From assembly GCA_900095095.1 (NCBI GenBank), contig FMBT01000322.1, positions 62,001 through 126,000 of the forward strand: a stretch of DNA of 64,000 bases. The letters run 5' to 3'. The notes beneath the pieces were generated by a model that was given only the letters and a program-made list of their open reading frames with translations, did not search any database and was not told the origin of the DNA. This stretch comes from Fragilariopsis cylindrus CCMP1102 (Eukaryota; Bacillariophyta; Bacillariophyceae; Bacillariales; Bacillariaceae). Made by a program: the position numbers and the translations under genes. Positions 45,163-55,505 of the stretch are shown one piece after another (positions within the stretch are counted from its first letter, which is position 1; each line of letters opens with the position of its first letter).

Positions 45163-46125
45163 TTATAGTTTATAAAATTTATTAGCTAATAATAAATCTT
45201 GATTTGAGAATGGTGGATCTGTATTATTAAGTTGTTGTCGACATCTTGTTTCAAATGCAGTCACTTGTGTTTCTGCTACATTATATAATACAGAATTTAA
45301 TAGAGATTTTATTATTGGATTAGATATACCAATCATTTCCACTTTAAAGTCCACTATTGTACCACCAATATTATTCTTCACATTATTATTATTATTAATT
45401 GCAGCTCTATCATCATTATTTTCAATATCATTATTATCATCATTATCATTATTGTTATTCTTATTATAATAGGGACGTAATTTCCATGAACTTGTTAATG
45501 AATCAAAAAACCTTTGATGATTATCATCATCATCGTTGTCGTTGTTACTATTATTGTTAATACTACCATCACTAATTGTTTCAATTGTTAATTCATTTGG
45601 ATTCACAATTACTTGTGATATATATCGTGTTTTAAATAATGGACTACCACTGCCAAAAAGAAAATTACTACTACTCCCACTATTACCGAATCCCACCACC
45701 AGTTCCGCATTAAATTGACGTCCACCATTACGTATACTATCTGTATATACCTTACTTTTATAACATAATGGTAAGAATTCGATATAGGAATCAACATCTT
45801 GTATGATACGAAATAATTGAAGTGGATGTATATTAGGTAATATCCGTGATTTAATTTCATGGACATGTCCATTATCTGTACTAGCACTACTGCTACTGCT
45901 ACTACTAGTGCTTGTGCTTGTGCTTCTTCGTGTTGCAGTATTTATTATGGAGCTTGTGTTTCTCCTTCTTGCTAAATATAACGAGCTTGTAATCATTGTT
46001 GAAGAAGAAGACGACGACGATGACGATGATGACGATAACGACGATAACGCTGCTGCTGTTGATAAACAGTGGACTCGTCTACTGGACAACCTTCGAATAA
46101 TAGAATCGATTCTTCTTCCTTTCAT
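45163..46125 (-). CDS. COQ10: COQ10-type coenzyme Q-binding START-domain protein, mitochondrial (320 aa)
   Basis: The ATG at 46125 starts MKGRRIDSIIRRLSSRRVHC, an Arg/Ser-rich amphipathic presequence typical of mitochondrial import. The frame upstream is open but begins with a non-ATG codon. After Ser-rich linkers, residues about 90-295 match the polyketide-cyclase/START fold of COQ10: HEIKSRILPNIHPLQLFRII, DVDSYIEFLPLCYKSKVYT, FNAELVVGFG, FKTRYISQVIV, SWKLRP, IVDFKVEMIGISNPIIK and AFETRCRQ. COQ10 binds ubiquinone and supports respiration. Two Asn/Asp microsatellite loops (about residues 195-205 and 225-255) are inserted between strands of the fold, which lengthens the protein compared with the usual 200-250 residues. 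The gene is single-exon. Confidence 0.88.
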   Translation of the reverse strand: MKGRRIDSIIRRLSSRRVHCLSTAAALSSLSSSSSSSSSSSSTMITSSLYLARRRNTSSIINTATRRSTSTSTSSSSSSSASTDNGHVHEIKSRILPNIHPLQLFRIIQDVDSYIEFLPLCYKSKVYTDSIRNGGRQFNAELVVGFGNSGSSSNFLFGSGSPLFKTRYISQVIVNPNELTIETISDGSINNNSNNDNDDDDNHQRFFDSLTSSWKLRPYYNKNNNNDNDDNNDIENNDDRAAINNNNNVKNNIGGTIVDFKVEMIGISNPIIKSLLNSVLYNVAETQVTAFETRCRQQLNNTDPPFSNQDLLLANKFYKL

Positions 46126-47114
46126 TTTATTAGCAGTGATGGTAGTATTAATTATATGTAGGTGTCTGCATAACAAAGACGACGATGACGAATAAGATAA
46201 TATGATGACGCTGCTGCTGCTGTCGTAGTTGTTGCCGCCAACAATGCTGAAGAAATAAAAGATGGTCACCTATAATCGTTGATCGTTGTTGTTGCAATAT
46301 GTGTTATGTGTTATGTGTTATCTGCTGTATCAATCATCATGTGTTGTTTTGTTTTCATTTTCTCTGAAAAAACTACACATCATACAGTACAGTACGGTAG
46401 AGTGAAGATTGGTTGAAACCACGTTTGAAACAAGATCGAATTGAATTGACTCACTAATTGACTCACTAATTGTAGGTCCTAGTGGTACAGTGGACTGGTA
46501 CAGTAGTAGAATTTAAGTTGGCTGATTTGGAACACCAGGCAGCCAACCATTTTTTCTTTTCAGAGAATTTCTCTTTTTCTTTATTATTAACTCGCGACAC
46601 ACACACACATGAAAAGATTGAAGCAATTCCGCGAAATCTTTTCGCCGGTGTTTCACCAATGCAGACAATCGTGGTAAAGCAAAGCAAATCGCTCGCTTGT
46701 CGTCTAACGGATAAATGATGCACATTAAAAAAATCCAATGATTTATTTTTTGATGATCGAGCACCTCGCGCTCCTCCCCTCCGACTTACTGAAACATATG
46801 CAAAAAAAGTTATTCCATTTTAAAATAAAAAAAAGCACAACGTACTACTGTAACAACTCTTACTTTCGCATCAGCTTCAACTCAGTCAAGATCAAGCTCA
46901 ATAAGCTCGCTGTCCACTCCACTCACTTGTCATCACTCCACAAATCTTCGCTCACGATCGATTTGATTGCCGTCAAATACCAGACATCAAGACATCGTCG
47001 ATTAATTCTATCCTATTCTCGTTGTGGAAGAAGAAGAAAAAGAAAAGACAAATCATAATACCGTACCGTATCACCACCAACATTCACATCACAATCAACA
47101 TTCACTACGTCAAT

Positions 47115-47160
<46 letters not shown>

Positions 47161-47200
47161 TCCAATCAAAATTTTAATTTATACTAGGAATCAAATCACA
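46126..47200. other. Divergent promoter region between COQ10 and the next gene
   Basis: Overlapping short frames occur on both strands near 46470-46760, but neither looks coding. It includes a GTGTTATGT triplication (about 46300-46321) and an AAT microsatellite (about 47118-47160) roughly 40 bp before the next ATG. Confidence 0.6.
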
Positions 47201-48391
47201 ATGCCAAGTAGAAGAGGAAATCATCACAGTAGTAGACGAATATCGAAGGGTATCTTGGAACAGAGTACTACTACTTCTACTACTAGTAGTAGTAATAATG
47301 CCCTTCGAATAAGCAGACGAGTAGACCGTAGCAGTATTACAACAGCAATACAAGGTAGTAATAAAAATGATGATAATAATAATTCCATCATTATGTCATT
47401 TGTAACAAAATTACGTCTGAATAACTTATTCCGCCATAATATTAATAATAATATGAATACTACTACGATAAACAAACACAATACAGCAGGTGGCTTATTA
47501 CTATCATCACCACTACCACAAGTGAATAAGGAAGTAAAGAAAAAGAAAAAGATTGTTGTTGTTGTTGTTGAAGTCGAAAACGAAGGTAATAACGACGACT
47601 ATGAGCAGCATATGAATGAAGTAGATGATGATGATGATGGTAATAGTAATAGTAGCGCTTTTACAAGTTGTACAGTCTCAACAAAGATGAGTACAAGTAC
47701 TTCCGCAACAAGAAATCTCATTTCTTTATCGGAAGAAGAAGGGATTGAAACAAGAGCAATAAAAAGTGTATTACGACCATCATCAATGATGATAATACAA
47801 AACCCAATGATAACACCACAACAGTGTAATAATAGAGTAATACGACGAACAACTACAAAATCAACAAATCGATTAGTACGAAGGAATATTGGTCATCAAA
47901 AGATCATTGCCACCGCCAATACACCAACACCATCATCCTCATTACAACAACAGCAACAGCATCGTATCAATAGACGTGTACGATTTTCATCATCAATATC
48001 AACAACAAAGATTATATATGATAATAACAATAAACAACAACAACAGGATGATACTATGAATGATAAAACAACAACAACAATACCAACAAGAAATAAAAAA
48101 CGACATCGTCGTAATTTACGTCAAAAAATTATTGAACGATCCAAGGAAGTATCTTCATCATCATTATCATCATTATCATCATCTTCATCATCATCGAAAT
48201 CATCATCGTTATCATCATCACTATCATCATCACTATCATCATCACTATCATCATTATCCCTTCCAACCAAATATGAACAACTACAACAGCAGCAGTCCAA
48301 AGGAGGAGAAGGGGAAGAAAACAATAGTAGTAATATCGTTAATTCTGTTGCTATTGCTATTGCTGTTGAAGATAGTAGAGACGACGAATGA
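47201..48391 (+). CDS. Basic Asn/Ser-rich hypothetical protein with a possible PP1-docking motif (396 aa)
   Basis: Single exon with an ATG at 47201. I recognise no domain. The N-terminus is Arg/Ser-rich (MPSRRGNHHSSRRISKG). Basic KKKKKIVVVVVEVENEG and acidic EVDDDDDG stretches follow. IKSVLRPSS (about residue 187) and RRVRFSSSISTTKIIYD (about 255) come next; the latter contains an R-V-x-F core like protein-phosphatase-1 docking motifs. The tail has a KKRHRRNLRQKIIERS basic helix and a long Ser run encoded by TCA triplets. Docking to PP1 or a nuclear role is inference from short motifs only. No signal peptide or membrane segment. Confidence 0.55.
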   Translation: MPSRRGNHHSSRRISKGILEQSTTTSTTSSSNNALRISRRVDRSSITTAIQGSNKNDDNNNSIIMSFVTKLRLNNLFRHNINNNMNTTTINKHNTAGGLLLSSPLPQVNKEVKKKKKIVVVVVEVENEGNNDDYEQHMNEVDDDDDGNSNSSAFTSCTVSTKMSTSTSATRNLISLSEEEGIETRAIKSVLRPSSMMIIQNPMITPQQCNNRVIRRTTTKSTNRLVRRNIGHQKIIATANTPTPSSSLQQQQQHRINRRVRFSSSISTTKIIYDNNNKQQQQDDTMNDKTTTTIPTRNKKRHRRNLRQKIIERSKEVSSSSLSSLSSSSSSSKSSSLSSSLSSSLSSSLSSLSLPTKYEQLQQQQSKGGEGEENNSSNIVNSVAIAIAVEDSRDDE

Positions 48392-49873
48392 CGAAAAATG
48401 AAAATGAAAAATGAATCAAGCATGAGGCAGCAATAAAATATTACTATATCGTACGAATGAAAATGTTTGTTAGTTAGAATGAATGAATCGAAATCTGAAT
48501 CGAAATCGAAATCTGACTCTGGATCAATTCAATTTTATCATATTCACATCATTCCCCAGCCAGTACTCCCCCAAAAAAAGACCTCCTTAAAAAACAGCAT
48601 ATCATCTAGTTTATAAAAACAAAGACTTTGACCAGCCACAACAACAACATAAGCAACATCAGCGAAGCAAGCAGCACATATAGAAGAAGAGGAGGAGAAT
48701 GAAGGTAGGAATAGGAAGAAGAAGAAGAAGAATTACATATATTTTAAAATACATGCCATACTGCATGTAAGCCTAGATTAAATTAATACACATATTTATA
48801 AATACAGTATTCTCTAATATTTCATTGCGTATAGCGTCTAGTAATAGCAGTACTAGCCCCCCTGAATCGCCTACATTTTGCTTTAAGTATGAACATTTGT
48901 CCGTAGATGGACGCTAGAACCTTCCCCTCTTCTAGCTAGGTAGTACAATAGTAAATGGTAAATAGTGAATAGTAGTAGTATGATTATTATAATTTCCAAA
49001 ACGGACAGCGATTTTTTTTGTCTCTATTAACAGTACAAATATCTATACTTCGTCTTATAAGTTTGTATTAAATGGACCTATATTGATGGAGCTTCGATCG
49101 CATTACCCATTGTTACTGGTAGTAGCGCGAGTAGCTAAATTCTCTTTTTTTCTCGTAGGACCAGGCAAAAAAAAAAATCGTTACTGGCTGCTTAATGATT
49201 GATTGCTTCATGATTTGCTTCATGATTTTTTCATGAAGCAAATCTTACGCAAAAATATTTTTATCGCGCGAAAATGTGGGTCTGGCAATTTTACTTTTTC
49301 CGAAAAAAAATTTGTTTAACTTGCCGAGCGTGCGGAAGATGGTCCTGTACACCACAGTACGTATCTTCGATTTGGGCTAGTAGAGATTTGATTAATGCAT
49401 GCATACTATTTTTGAAAAATGCACGACCGAAACACATACAACGCGGAGATGATGCTTTTTTTTCATTTCAGCGCTTAAAAGAGGAATGAAATCGTGCCGA
49501 CCCGATCTCAAGGAGGGTTCGTGTCGTCACACAAAAACCTGAATGCAGCGATACATTCACCTGCTGCTAGAATAGCAGAACGGTACCATAGTTTGGAACA
49601 ATTTCCGAAGACATGGTACTATCACGGAGTACATACGGTACAAAAATTTCCTGTAGAGTAGGTTTTTTAAGTTTTAAATTGTAAACATGAATCGAAATGA
49701 GGGAGATCCGTCGCACCTGTGCTATTGTTATAGTTATGATCATCGTGTCCATCGTCAAATCTACCGTGTCCACATTAAACTATTGAGAAATCGAAACTGA
49801 ATACTACCATCCTCACAAAAATAAAAGAGTACGATTAGAAAACCTTTTACTACATACAAAAAATACCATCAAC
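48392..49873. other. Intergenic stretch with a 14-bp perfect hairpin
   Basis: No gene supported. GAAGAA repeats lie near 48685-48732. A perfect hairpin occurs at 49212-49244 (GATTTGCTTCATGA, five T, then its complement), preceded by a further GATTGCTTCATGATTTGC half copy. A GGACCAGGCA word at 49159-49168 matches part of the motif shared by 1838 and 40903. Confidence 0.6.
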
Positions 49874-51430
49874 ATGGAGGAAAGTACAGTTAGCAACGAC
49901 GATGACAAGAAAAGAAAAAGAAGTAGTAGTATCAACAGTTTCGATAGAAATGTGTACCTCGTCGGCACGAAAAATTGTCCGCTCGATTATGACAGCGAAG
50001 ACAGCGACGACAGCGAAGGCAGATCCAATAAAAGCTGGTTCAAGGGGTTTAGCGAAGACAAATCGTGGTTCACCAGCAAAAGAAGCTGGTTCAAAGGATT
50101 ATGTTGGACCAAGTCTCCAGAGGAAGCAGCCAAATATTCCGATTGGTCCTTGGACGTTAAGAGACAAGACGCTACGGACTACGGCACGGTTGTTGAAAAA
50201 AAGATAGAAGAGGCAATGGTTGCAACTAAGGTTCCTTTCAGAAACGACACATTATTAGATGCGAAAGATAGTAAGAAAACAGCCGACGGCACTGTCATTA
50301 CGTATTCAGTGCATCGTAACATATTAGAACTCCACAGCGACTATTTCAAAGGCATTTTCGGTAGAGCCTTTAGGGAGTCGAACAAAAAGCGCAACATAAT
50401 CAAGTTGCCCACATCCGTTGTTACTCTTCAACATTTTGAGACATTTCTTAATTACTGTTATACGGGAAAATTAAAACTACACAGCAATAATGCTGTTGCG
50501 ATGGTCTACTTCGGTGATTATCTAGATGATAAGGAATTATCGAAACGGGGCCAAAACTTTATCTGGTACTCGATCAAGAACGCATCGGGTGAAGACCTCT
50601 CGGCTTACTATCGGGATGCAAAAGGATTACTAATGGAAGATCTGCAAAAAGCTATAGAACATATTTGCGCTCGACGACCTAAAGTCATGAGCGTGAATAC
50701 AGCATTGTCAAAGATTCCAGATTTACAATTCTGGTGCAATGTGTGGGAGGCAAGAAAACATTACCAAAACGAGTTTAAATTTCATAGCAAGCAATGGAGT
50801 GAAAATGCAGTTCATTTTATTCAACAACACCGTGACATCATCGACGTCAGTGCATTCCGTGTGCTAACAGACATTGATTCGTTACCGATAATCTCACCAG
50901 ATGCTGCTGTCAGTCTAATGGAGCAAGAACAAGAACTGAAATTAGACGATAGCACCAAAGCCAATCGTGCTACTCTAACGTGTCTCCAAAAGCGTTGCAC
51001 AGAAGCATTGTATGACAGAATCGCTGGTAATTGGCGAGTGTCAAAAAAGGACGACCTACTGGGAAGATTAAAAAGATTACCATCTGTTGTATTGGATACT
51101 ATCATTTCATGGACAATACAGTATAAAGGTGTTCCCACAGGTATTGAAGTTTCGGGGGCAGGACATGACGACGCTAACGGTGTGTATGCAACATCAGGAT
51201 TGAACAACAACAAACTTATGTTCGCTAAAGGCAATAAATATACAATATACTCACTGGGAGGTACTACTACATTCTATCTCTCTGTTGGTACTAGTAAAAC
51301 TAGTAAAAATAAATTATACTATGCAGAAAACAAAAATTACAAATCTTCGTTGCCTCCCGTGACCGGGTGGGTTCAGGTTCGGGAGAATAAGGATCAGTTG
51401 AACTTAACGCTTCGCTTTACGTATGAGTAG
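49874..51430 (+). CDS. BTB/POZ-domain protein with BACK-like helical region (518 aa)
   Basis: Single exon, ATG at 49874. Residues about 120-220 fit a BTB/POZ dimerisation fold: VITYSVHRNILELHSDYFKG, IFGRAFRES, IIKLPTSVVTLQHFETFLNY and CYTGKL, including the usual H-x-x-xL and S-x-Y-F core. A helical BACK-like stretch follows (FGDYLDDKELSKRGQNFI to about residue 400, with RLKRLPSVVLDTIISW). The last about 100 residues are a separate beta-rich domain: GIEVSGAGHDDANGVYATSG, YTIYSLGG, TGWVQVRE. The short N-terminal region repeats SWFKGF/SWFTSK/SWFKGL. BTB-BACK proteins commonly act as cullin-3 substrate adaptors, so a ubiquitin-ligase role is inferred. Codon use is notably free of homopolymer runs compared with neighbours. 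Confidence 0.82.
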   Translation: MEESTVSNDDDKKRKRSSSINSFDRNVYLVGTKNCPLDYDSEDSDDSEGRSNKSWFKGFSEDKSWFTSKRSWFKGLCWTKSPEEAAKYSDWSLDVKRQDATDYGTVVEKKIEEAMVATKVPFRNDTLLDAKDSKKTADGTVITYSVHRNILELHSDYFKGIFGRAFRESNKKRNIIKLPTSVVTLQHFETFLNYCYTGKLKLHSNNAVAMVYFGDYLDDKELSKRGQNFIWYSIKNASGEDLSAYYRDAKGLLMEDLQKAIEHICARRPKVMSVNTALSKIPDLQFWCNVWEARKHYQNEFKFHSKQWSENAVHFIQQHRDIIDVSAFRVLTDIDSLPIISPDAAVSLMEQEQELKLDDSTKANRATLTCLQKRCTEALYDRIAGNWRVSKKDDLLGRLKRLPSVVLDTIISWTIQYKGVPTGIEVSGAGHDDANGVYATSGLNNNKLMFAKGNKYTIYSLGGTTTFYLSVGTSKTSKNKLYYAENKNYKSSLPPVTGWVQVRENKDQLNLTLRFTYE

Positions 51431-52032
51431 AGAGGATTACAGTATGATGTGATAGTCATTATCACGTGGATCTACAAGTGAGCTAAGAGACATGATATAT
51501 GCAGACGGAAAGTGATGATAGACCGACCGTAAAAGTAGCCCGCTTATATAAACAATTTATGACCCCTGCAAAGAGCAGTTCTATAGAATAATTTTAAATA
51601 TGGAACATATATTATCTTATATAGAACTACAAGTAACTACGCGCATTAGCATCCATTATATGTATATTGATGCCCTTAAGCACGGATGGGACGCGTTGAT
51701 TAGGAATAAGGATAGCGTACAAATAGGCAGTCGACGTCTCCCATCCATTCTTAATCTGCATTAATTGGATCATTATCTCTTCCCCATTGAAGAGAATAAT
51801 GAGAGCGCACACGTACGTATGAAATGACTTTGGTAAATTGACTGGTCGGATGAAGTATAATAATATGCGAAGACGCTGTCCGTCTTCACTTGTGATACAA
51901 CCTGTAAAGATGAAATGTGTGTGTATGCGTGTGTGATGTATTAATATTCCCATGTTTGCCTTTAAACTTGATGATGATGAGAAGGAAATTCGTAAATGAT
52001 AGATAAGTGTGCTCATTTGTTTTTTCCGATAA
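51431..52032. other. Convergent 3' spacer
   Basis: A 138-residue minus-strand frame (51627-52043) covers most of it and overlaps the next gene's stop. It starts at a non-canonical codon and shows no family signature. I treat this as untranslated sequence. Confidence 0.5.
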
Positions 52033-54069
52033 TTATAAATCATTATTGTTCAATCCAAATATATTGGATGAACCAATTCGGTAACGTAGCTTAGTTGGTT
52101 CTACTTCAAATGGCCATGGTGATAATTTCTTAACACGATATGACTTATTACTAATTAATACTTGTTTAATAGTTTTACCGCACATTTCTAATGAATGATC
52201 ATCATTATTTATAGTAAGATTACAGACATTATTATCACTACCGGTACCATCACTTGTCAACATCATACTAATTTTATTTTTACTGTCATACATCGTCGTT
52301 GACGAATGACCAACAACTAAAAATTCATCTTCACATGACAAAAAATCAGGTAATGGTGCTGATACAAATTCAAAAATATTTTTGGTTGTTTCTTTAATTA
52401 ATGGTGTACCGTAGTATGTTAGGTAACCAGATATGCCACATTTGGATTTCATCGTTCCTGATTTCAAAACAGCACCAGAAGGAATGGGTTGTATCATAAT
52501 TGAATTTAATAGATTACCAACAATTAATAGAACAACCATGCTCAATACAAGTAATGATGTCAATGAATTTTCACCTTCTGTATAGTTGTTGTGTTTCTTA
52601 ATACCAACATTTAATTCATTTTTCAGAATCCCCATCGACGCTGATGATGTTGCTATATCATTATCAGCCTTATTGGATGGAAACTTTTTCGATTTCCATC
52701 CACTAACATCAAATCCACTTAATTCCAACTTTAATAACGAGTATTATGACAAAGCCAAACAAAACAATAGGAAAAAAGATCGTTAACATATCAAAGATAA
52801 AATAGGCGTCGACATGATATGACACTCGTTCATATTGTATTCAACCAAGAAAAAATACGACGTAACACAAAAAATAATGTGTACGAACAACAAACAAACA
52901 ACAAACGACTCGACTCCACTCTGGCTTCGACTCTCATGGAGATCATTGTTCATTTTGTGTCTGTGTGCATGAATGATCCGACAATGATACAGTGTCTGGG
53001 TAGGCGCGGATTGGGACAAAAACAAAGTCCCCCCATATCATATTGCACTTCAACTAAACTCAACACACCACGTCCATATGACAGGAAGTCGTGTCAAGTT
53101 ATGTCATGCCAAATTAAGTCGAATCGAGTTCGAAGTAGTACTTTACTTGTGAACGTGAACATGGAACATTGCACTTACCATTTTTGATACATCTTTATTA
53201 ATTAATATCGGTCTTGCTAGTCGTAATGTTTCTGCATCAGATATACCAGTAGGACGTGCAACTAATACCATCTTTGTGGACATATTCGATTTGGATTTTG
53301 ACGTAGTAGTAGTAGCAGTGTTGTTTGCACCACCACCACTACCGAATGCTTCAATAATTCTTGAGGATGGTAATAATTTATATTGTCCACGACCAGAAGA
53401 TTCATTTTCATTTTCATTACTCGTATTCGTGTTCTTCTTTTTAAAAATTTCCACTGTTGTGGAGGATCGATAATAATTATGATCTAATATACCATCATAC
53501 ATAATCGATTTTAAGGATGGTTCTGTGACTGATATAGGAATTTGTGTTAATAAATCCGATATTTTTGCTTTTGCTTGTTCCTCAAATTCAATTTGTAATA
53601 ATTCAAATCGATGTGATATTGGATCCATTAATAATACCACTAAATCAAGTCCACCACCATTGGTAGTAGCAGTATCTACTGTCTTTGAGAGAGCTGCTGA
53701 CGAGTCAAGAAATTCATTCTCAAGTTCATTTTCATAATTAGAATTAACTGCAATTGATACAGCTGGTGTGGCTGAAGAATATACACTATTCCCATCACTG
53801 CTACGACTCTTATTAGACTTCCTGTTCTTACCACGGACTGAAGACCAACCTGATTTGACTAGTCCACGAATACGGCGTCTTCTTCGTCCGGCTGATCCAA
53901 CTACGTGTTGTACTGGTGTTGTCTTTTTATTATCAGCGCCTGAAAGAACTTTTTTTGCAGCAGCACTACTACTTGATGAACCGCCGCCTGCTGTAGTTGG
54001 GATCAATGTAGGAGGAACAGGACGACCCATAGAGGCGGTAGCTTCTTCTTGTGTTCGAGTAGCAGACAT
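52033..54069 (-). CDS. Hypothetical protein with C-terminal membrane segment, probable diatom-lineage family (two exons, 528 aa)
   Basis: Exons are 54069-53179 and 52728-52033. A GTAAGT donor follows an intact codon and a TTAAAG acceptor keeps phase 0, giving DVSKMLELSGFDVSGWKSKK at the join. N-terminal residues are low-complexity and basic (AGRRRRRIRGLVKSGWSSVRG). A conserved-looking block follows: LDLVVLLMDPISHRFELLQI, EFEEQAKAKISDLLTQIPIS, SVTEPSLKSIMYDGILDH, then MVLVARPTGISDAETLRLAR and PILINKDVSKML. The two halves are separated by Asn/Thr-rich sequence. A single transmembrane segment (LLVLSMVVLLIVGNLL, about residues 357-372) precedes a lumenal-type tail with four spaced cysteines. The pattern feels like a recurrent stramenopile family, but I cannot name it. 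Function unknown. Confidence 0.7.
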
Positions 54070-54923
54070 AATTTGATTTGATTTGATTTGGTTTGGTTTG
54101 AGTGGATTGGATTTGAAAGGAAAGGAAACTCTTTCGATTCGAATTCAATTTTTCGTTTTTCGTGCCTCTGTCTCGTCAAAAAGAGAAGAAGAAGTACAAT
54201 TAATTGTTGTATGTAAGTCAAGTCTTCCGATACAGGTAGTAAGACAGTGTTAGTAAGCTTGTGTGACGTATGTATGTTGTACTCACTAGTGCATGTAAGT
54301 AAGAGTAATGCTTCTATTGTTTATGCATCGTTTATTGGTTGTTGTATTTGAGTGTCGTCGTATGATACTTTTTTCGAAAAACACATGTCTGGATTTTAAA
54401 ACGCTATTTCGCCGTAACTGTTATAACTTCATAAGAATATAACAGAAAAATGAGGTATGTAAAAATTTAAAAGCACAACATGCTTAAGTAATACACCAGT
54501 CGTAGTAACGGAAATCTGAAAAGATTGATTGATTTTTTTTACTTCAATGATTGTGTTCTTTGTCGATTGAAATTGATATTTATTATTCGATTGATTGATT
54601 GATTGATTCGATTCATTCGATTCAATCATTCGACACAATCGACACAAACAGTAATGCATGGTGGTTGTACTTACTTCACTAATACTATTGCTACTACTGC
54701 TACTGCTACTGCTACTGCTGCTACTGCTACTGCTACTGCAACCCAAACAACCAAAGCAATTAAGGTCCCAATTTTTATGATTGGTTACCATCCATCCTAC
54801 TTACAGTCCTACAGAAGTATGCTATGTCCCTGTCTCCAAGTAAGCATATTACAGTTTTGTTGCTTCCATAATGGAAAATCCCATTCCAATGATCATCATA
54901 GAGGAGATTTCCAATAATACTGA

Positions 54924-54955
<32 letters not shown>

Positions 54956-55236
54956 TGTGTGATGATGATGAAGAACAAATAATAATAATAATAATCTACT
55001 TCTCCCAATATTGTTATATTATGCTGTATTGGTATTATTATTGTTCTATTGTTATTGCTATTTCTTTTTATGTATATCTTCAGCTTCTGTATACAGGTAA
55101 AAAATTAGTACATCTACCATCTACATGGCCCACATTAATGAGAAAGTGTTAAATCCCAAGAATGGTGTGCAGCAATTCTTCCAAAGTTTTGATTCCTAAG
55201 GAAGGGAAGCTAGCACACCTTCCTCTAGAATAGGAG
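54070..55236. other. Intergenic stretch rich in microsatellites
   Basis: No gene supported. It contains GATTGATT repeats (54591-54606), CTACTG repeats (about 54686-54740) that create spurious Ser or Thr/Ala frames, a GT run (54923-54961) and short AT-rich tracts. The left end is the promoter side of the 528-residue gene, with a GATTTGATTTGATTTG run just upstream of its ATG. Confidence 0.6.
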
Positions 55237-55505
55237 GAGTGTGTGTGTGTGTGTGTGGGGGGGGGGGGGTACTGCGTGTGGGGGAAAGCTGGAACAAACA
55301 ATTATGGTAAATAAAGGAATAGCGCTCGCTGCAATCCATCAAGATAGTAGATTGTTATGTAAAAAGGTAATGTTATGTTTAATGGGGGGGGGGGGGGGGG
55401 GTACTGCATGTGGGTGGGAAGCTGGAACAAACAATCATAGTAAATAAAGGAATAGCGCTCACTGCAATCTATTAGTAGATTGTTGTGTGAAGGTAATTTT
55501 CTGCT
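55237..55505. repeat. Tandem duplication of about 125 bp bounded by poly-G runs
   Basis: Two copies (about 55257-55382 and 55384-55505) each begin with a G run of 13 or more, then TACTGC.TGTGGG, AAGCTGGAACAAACAAT, AATAAAGGAATAGCGCTC and TAGTAGATTGTT.TGT. A GT run leads into the first. G-runs on one strand may form quadruplexes. Confidence 0.9.

Noticed and set aside
46466-46764. Overlapping frames on both strands between COQ10 and the 396-residue gene
   Set aside because: Neither strand shows a conserved motif, and mutual overlap suggests chance open frames.
51627-52043. 138-residue minus-strand frame downstream of the 528-residue gene, after a possible acceptor at 51902
   Set aside because: It starts at a non-ATG codon, overlaps the upstream stop, and no donor near 52033 would join it in phase; its composition is not convincing.
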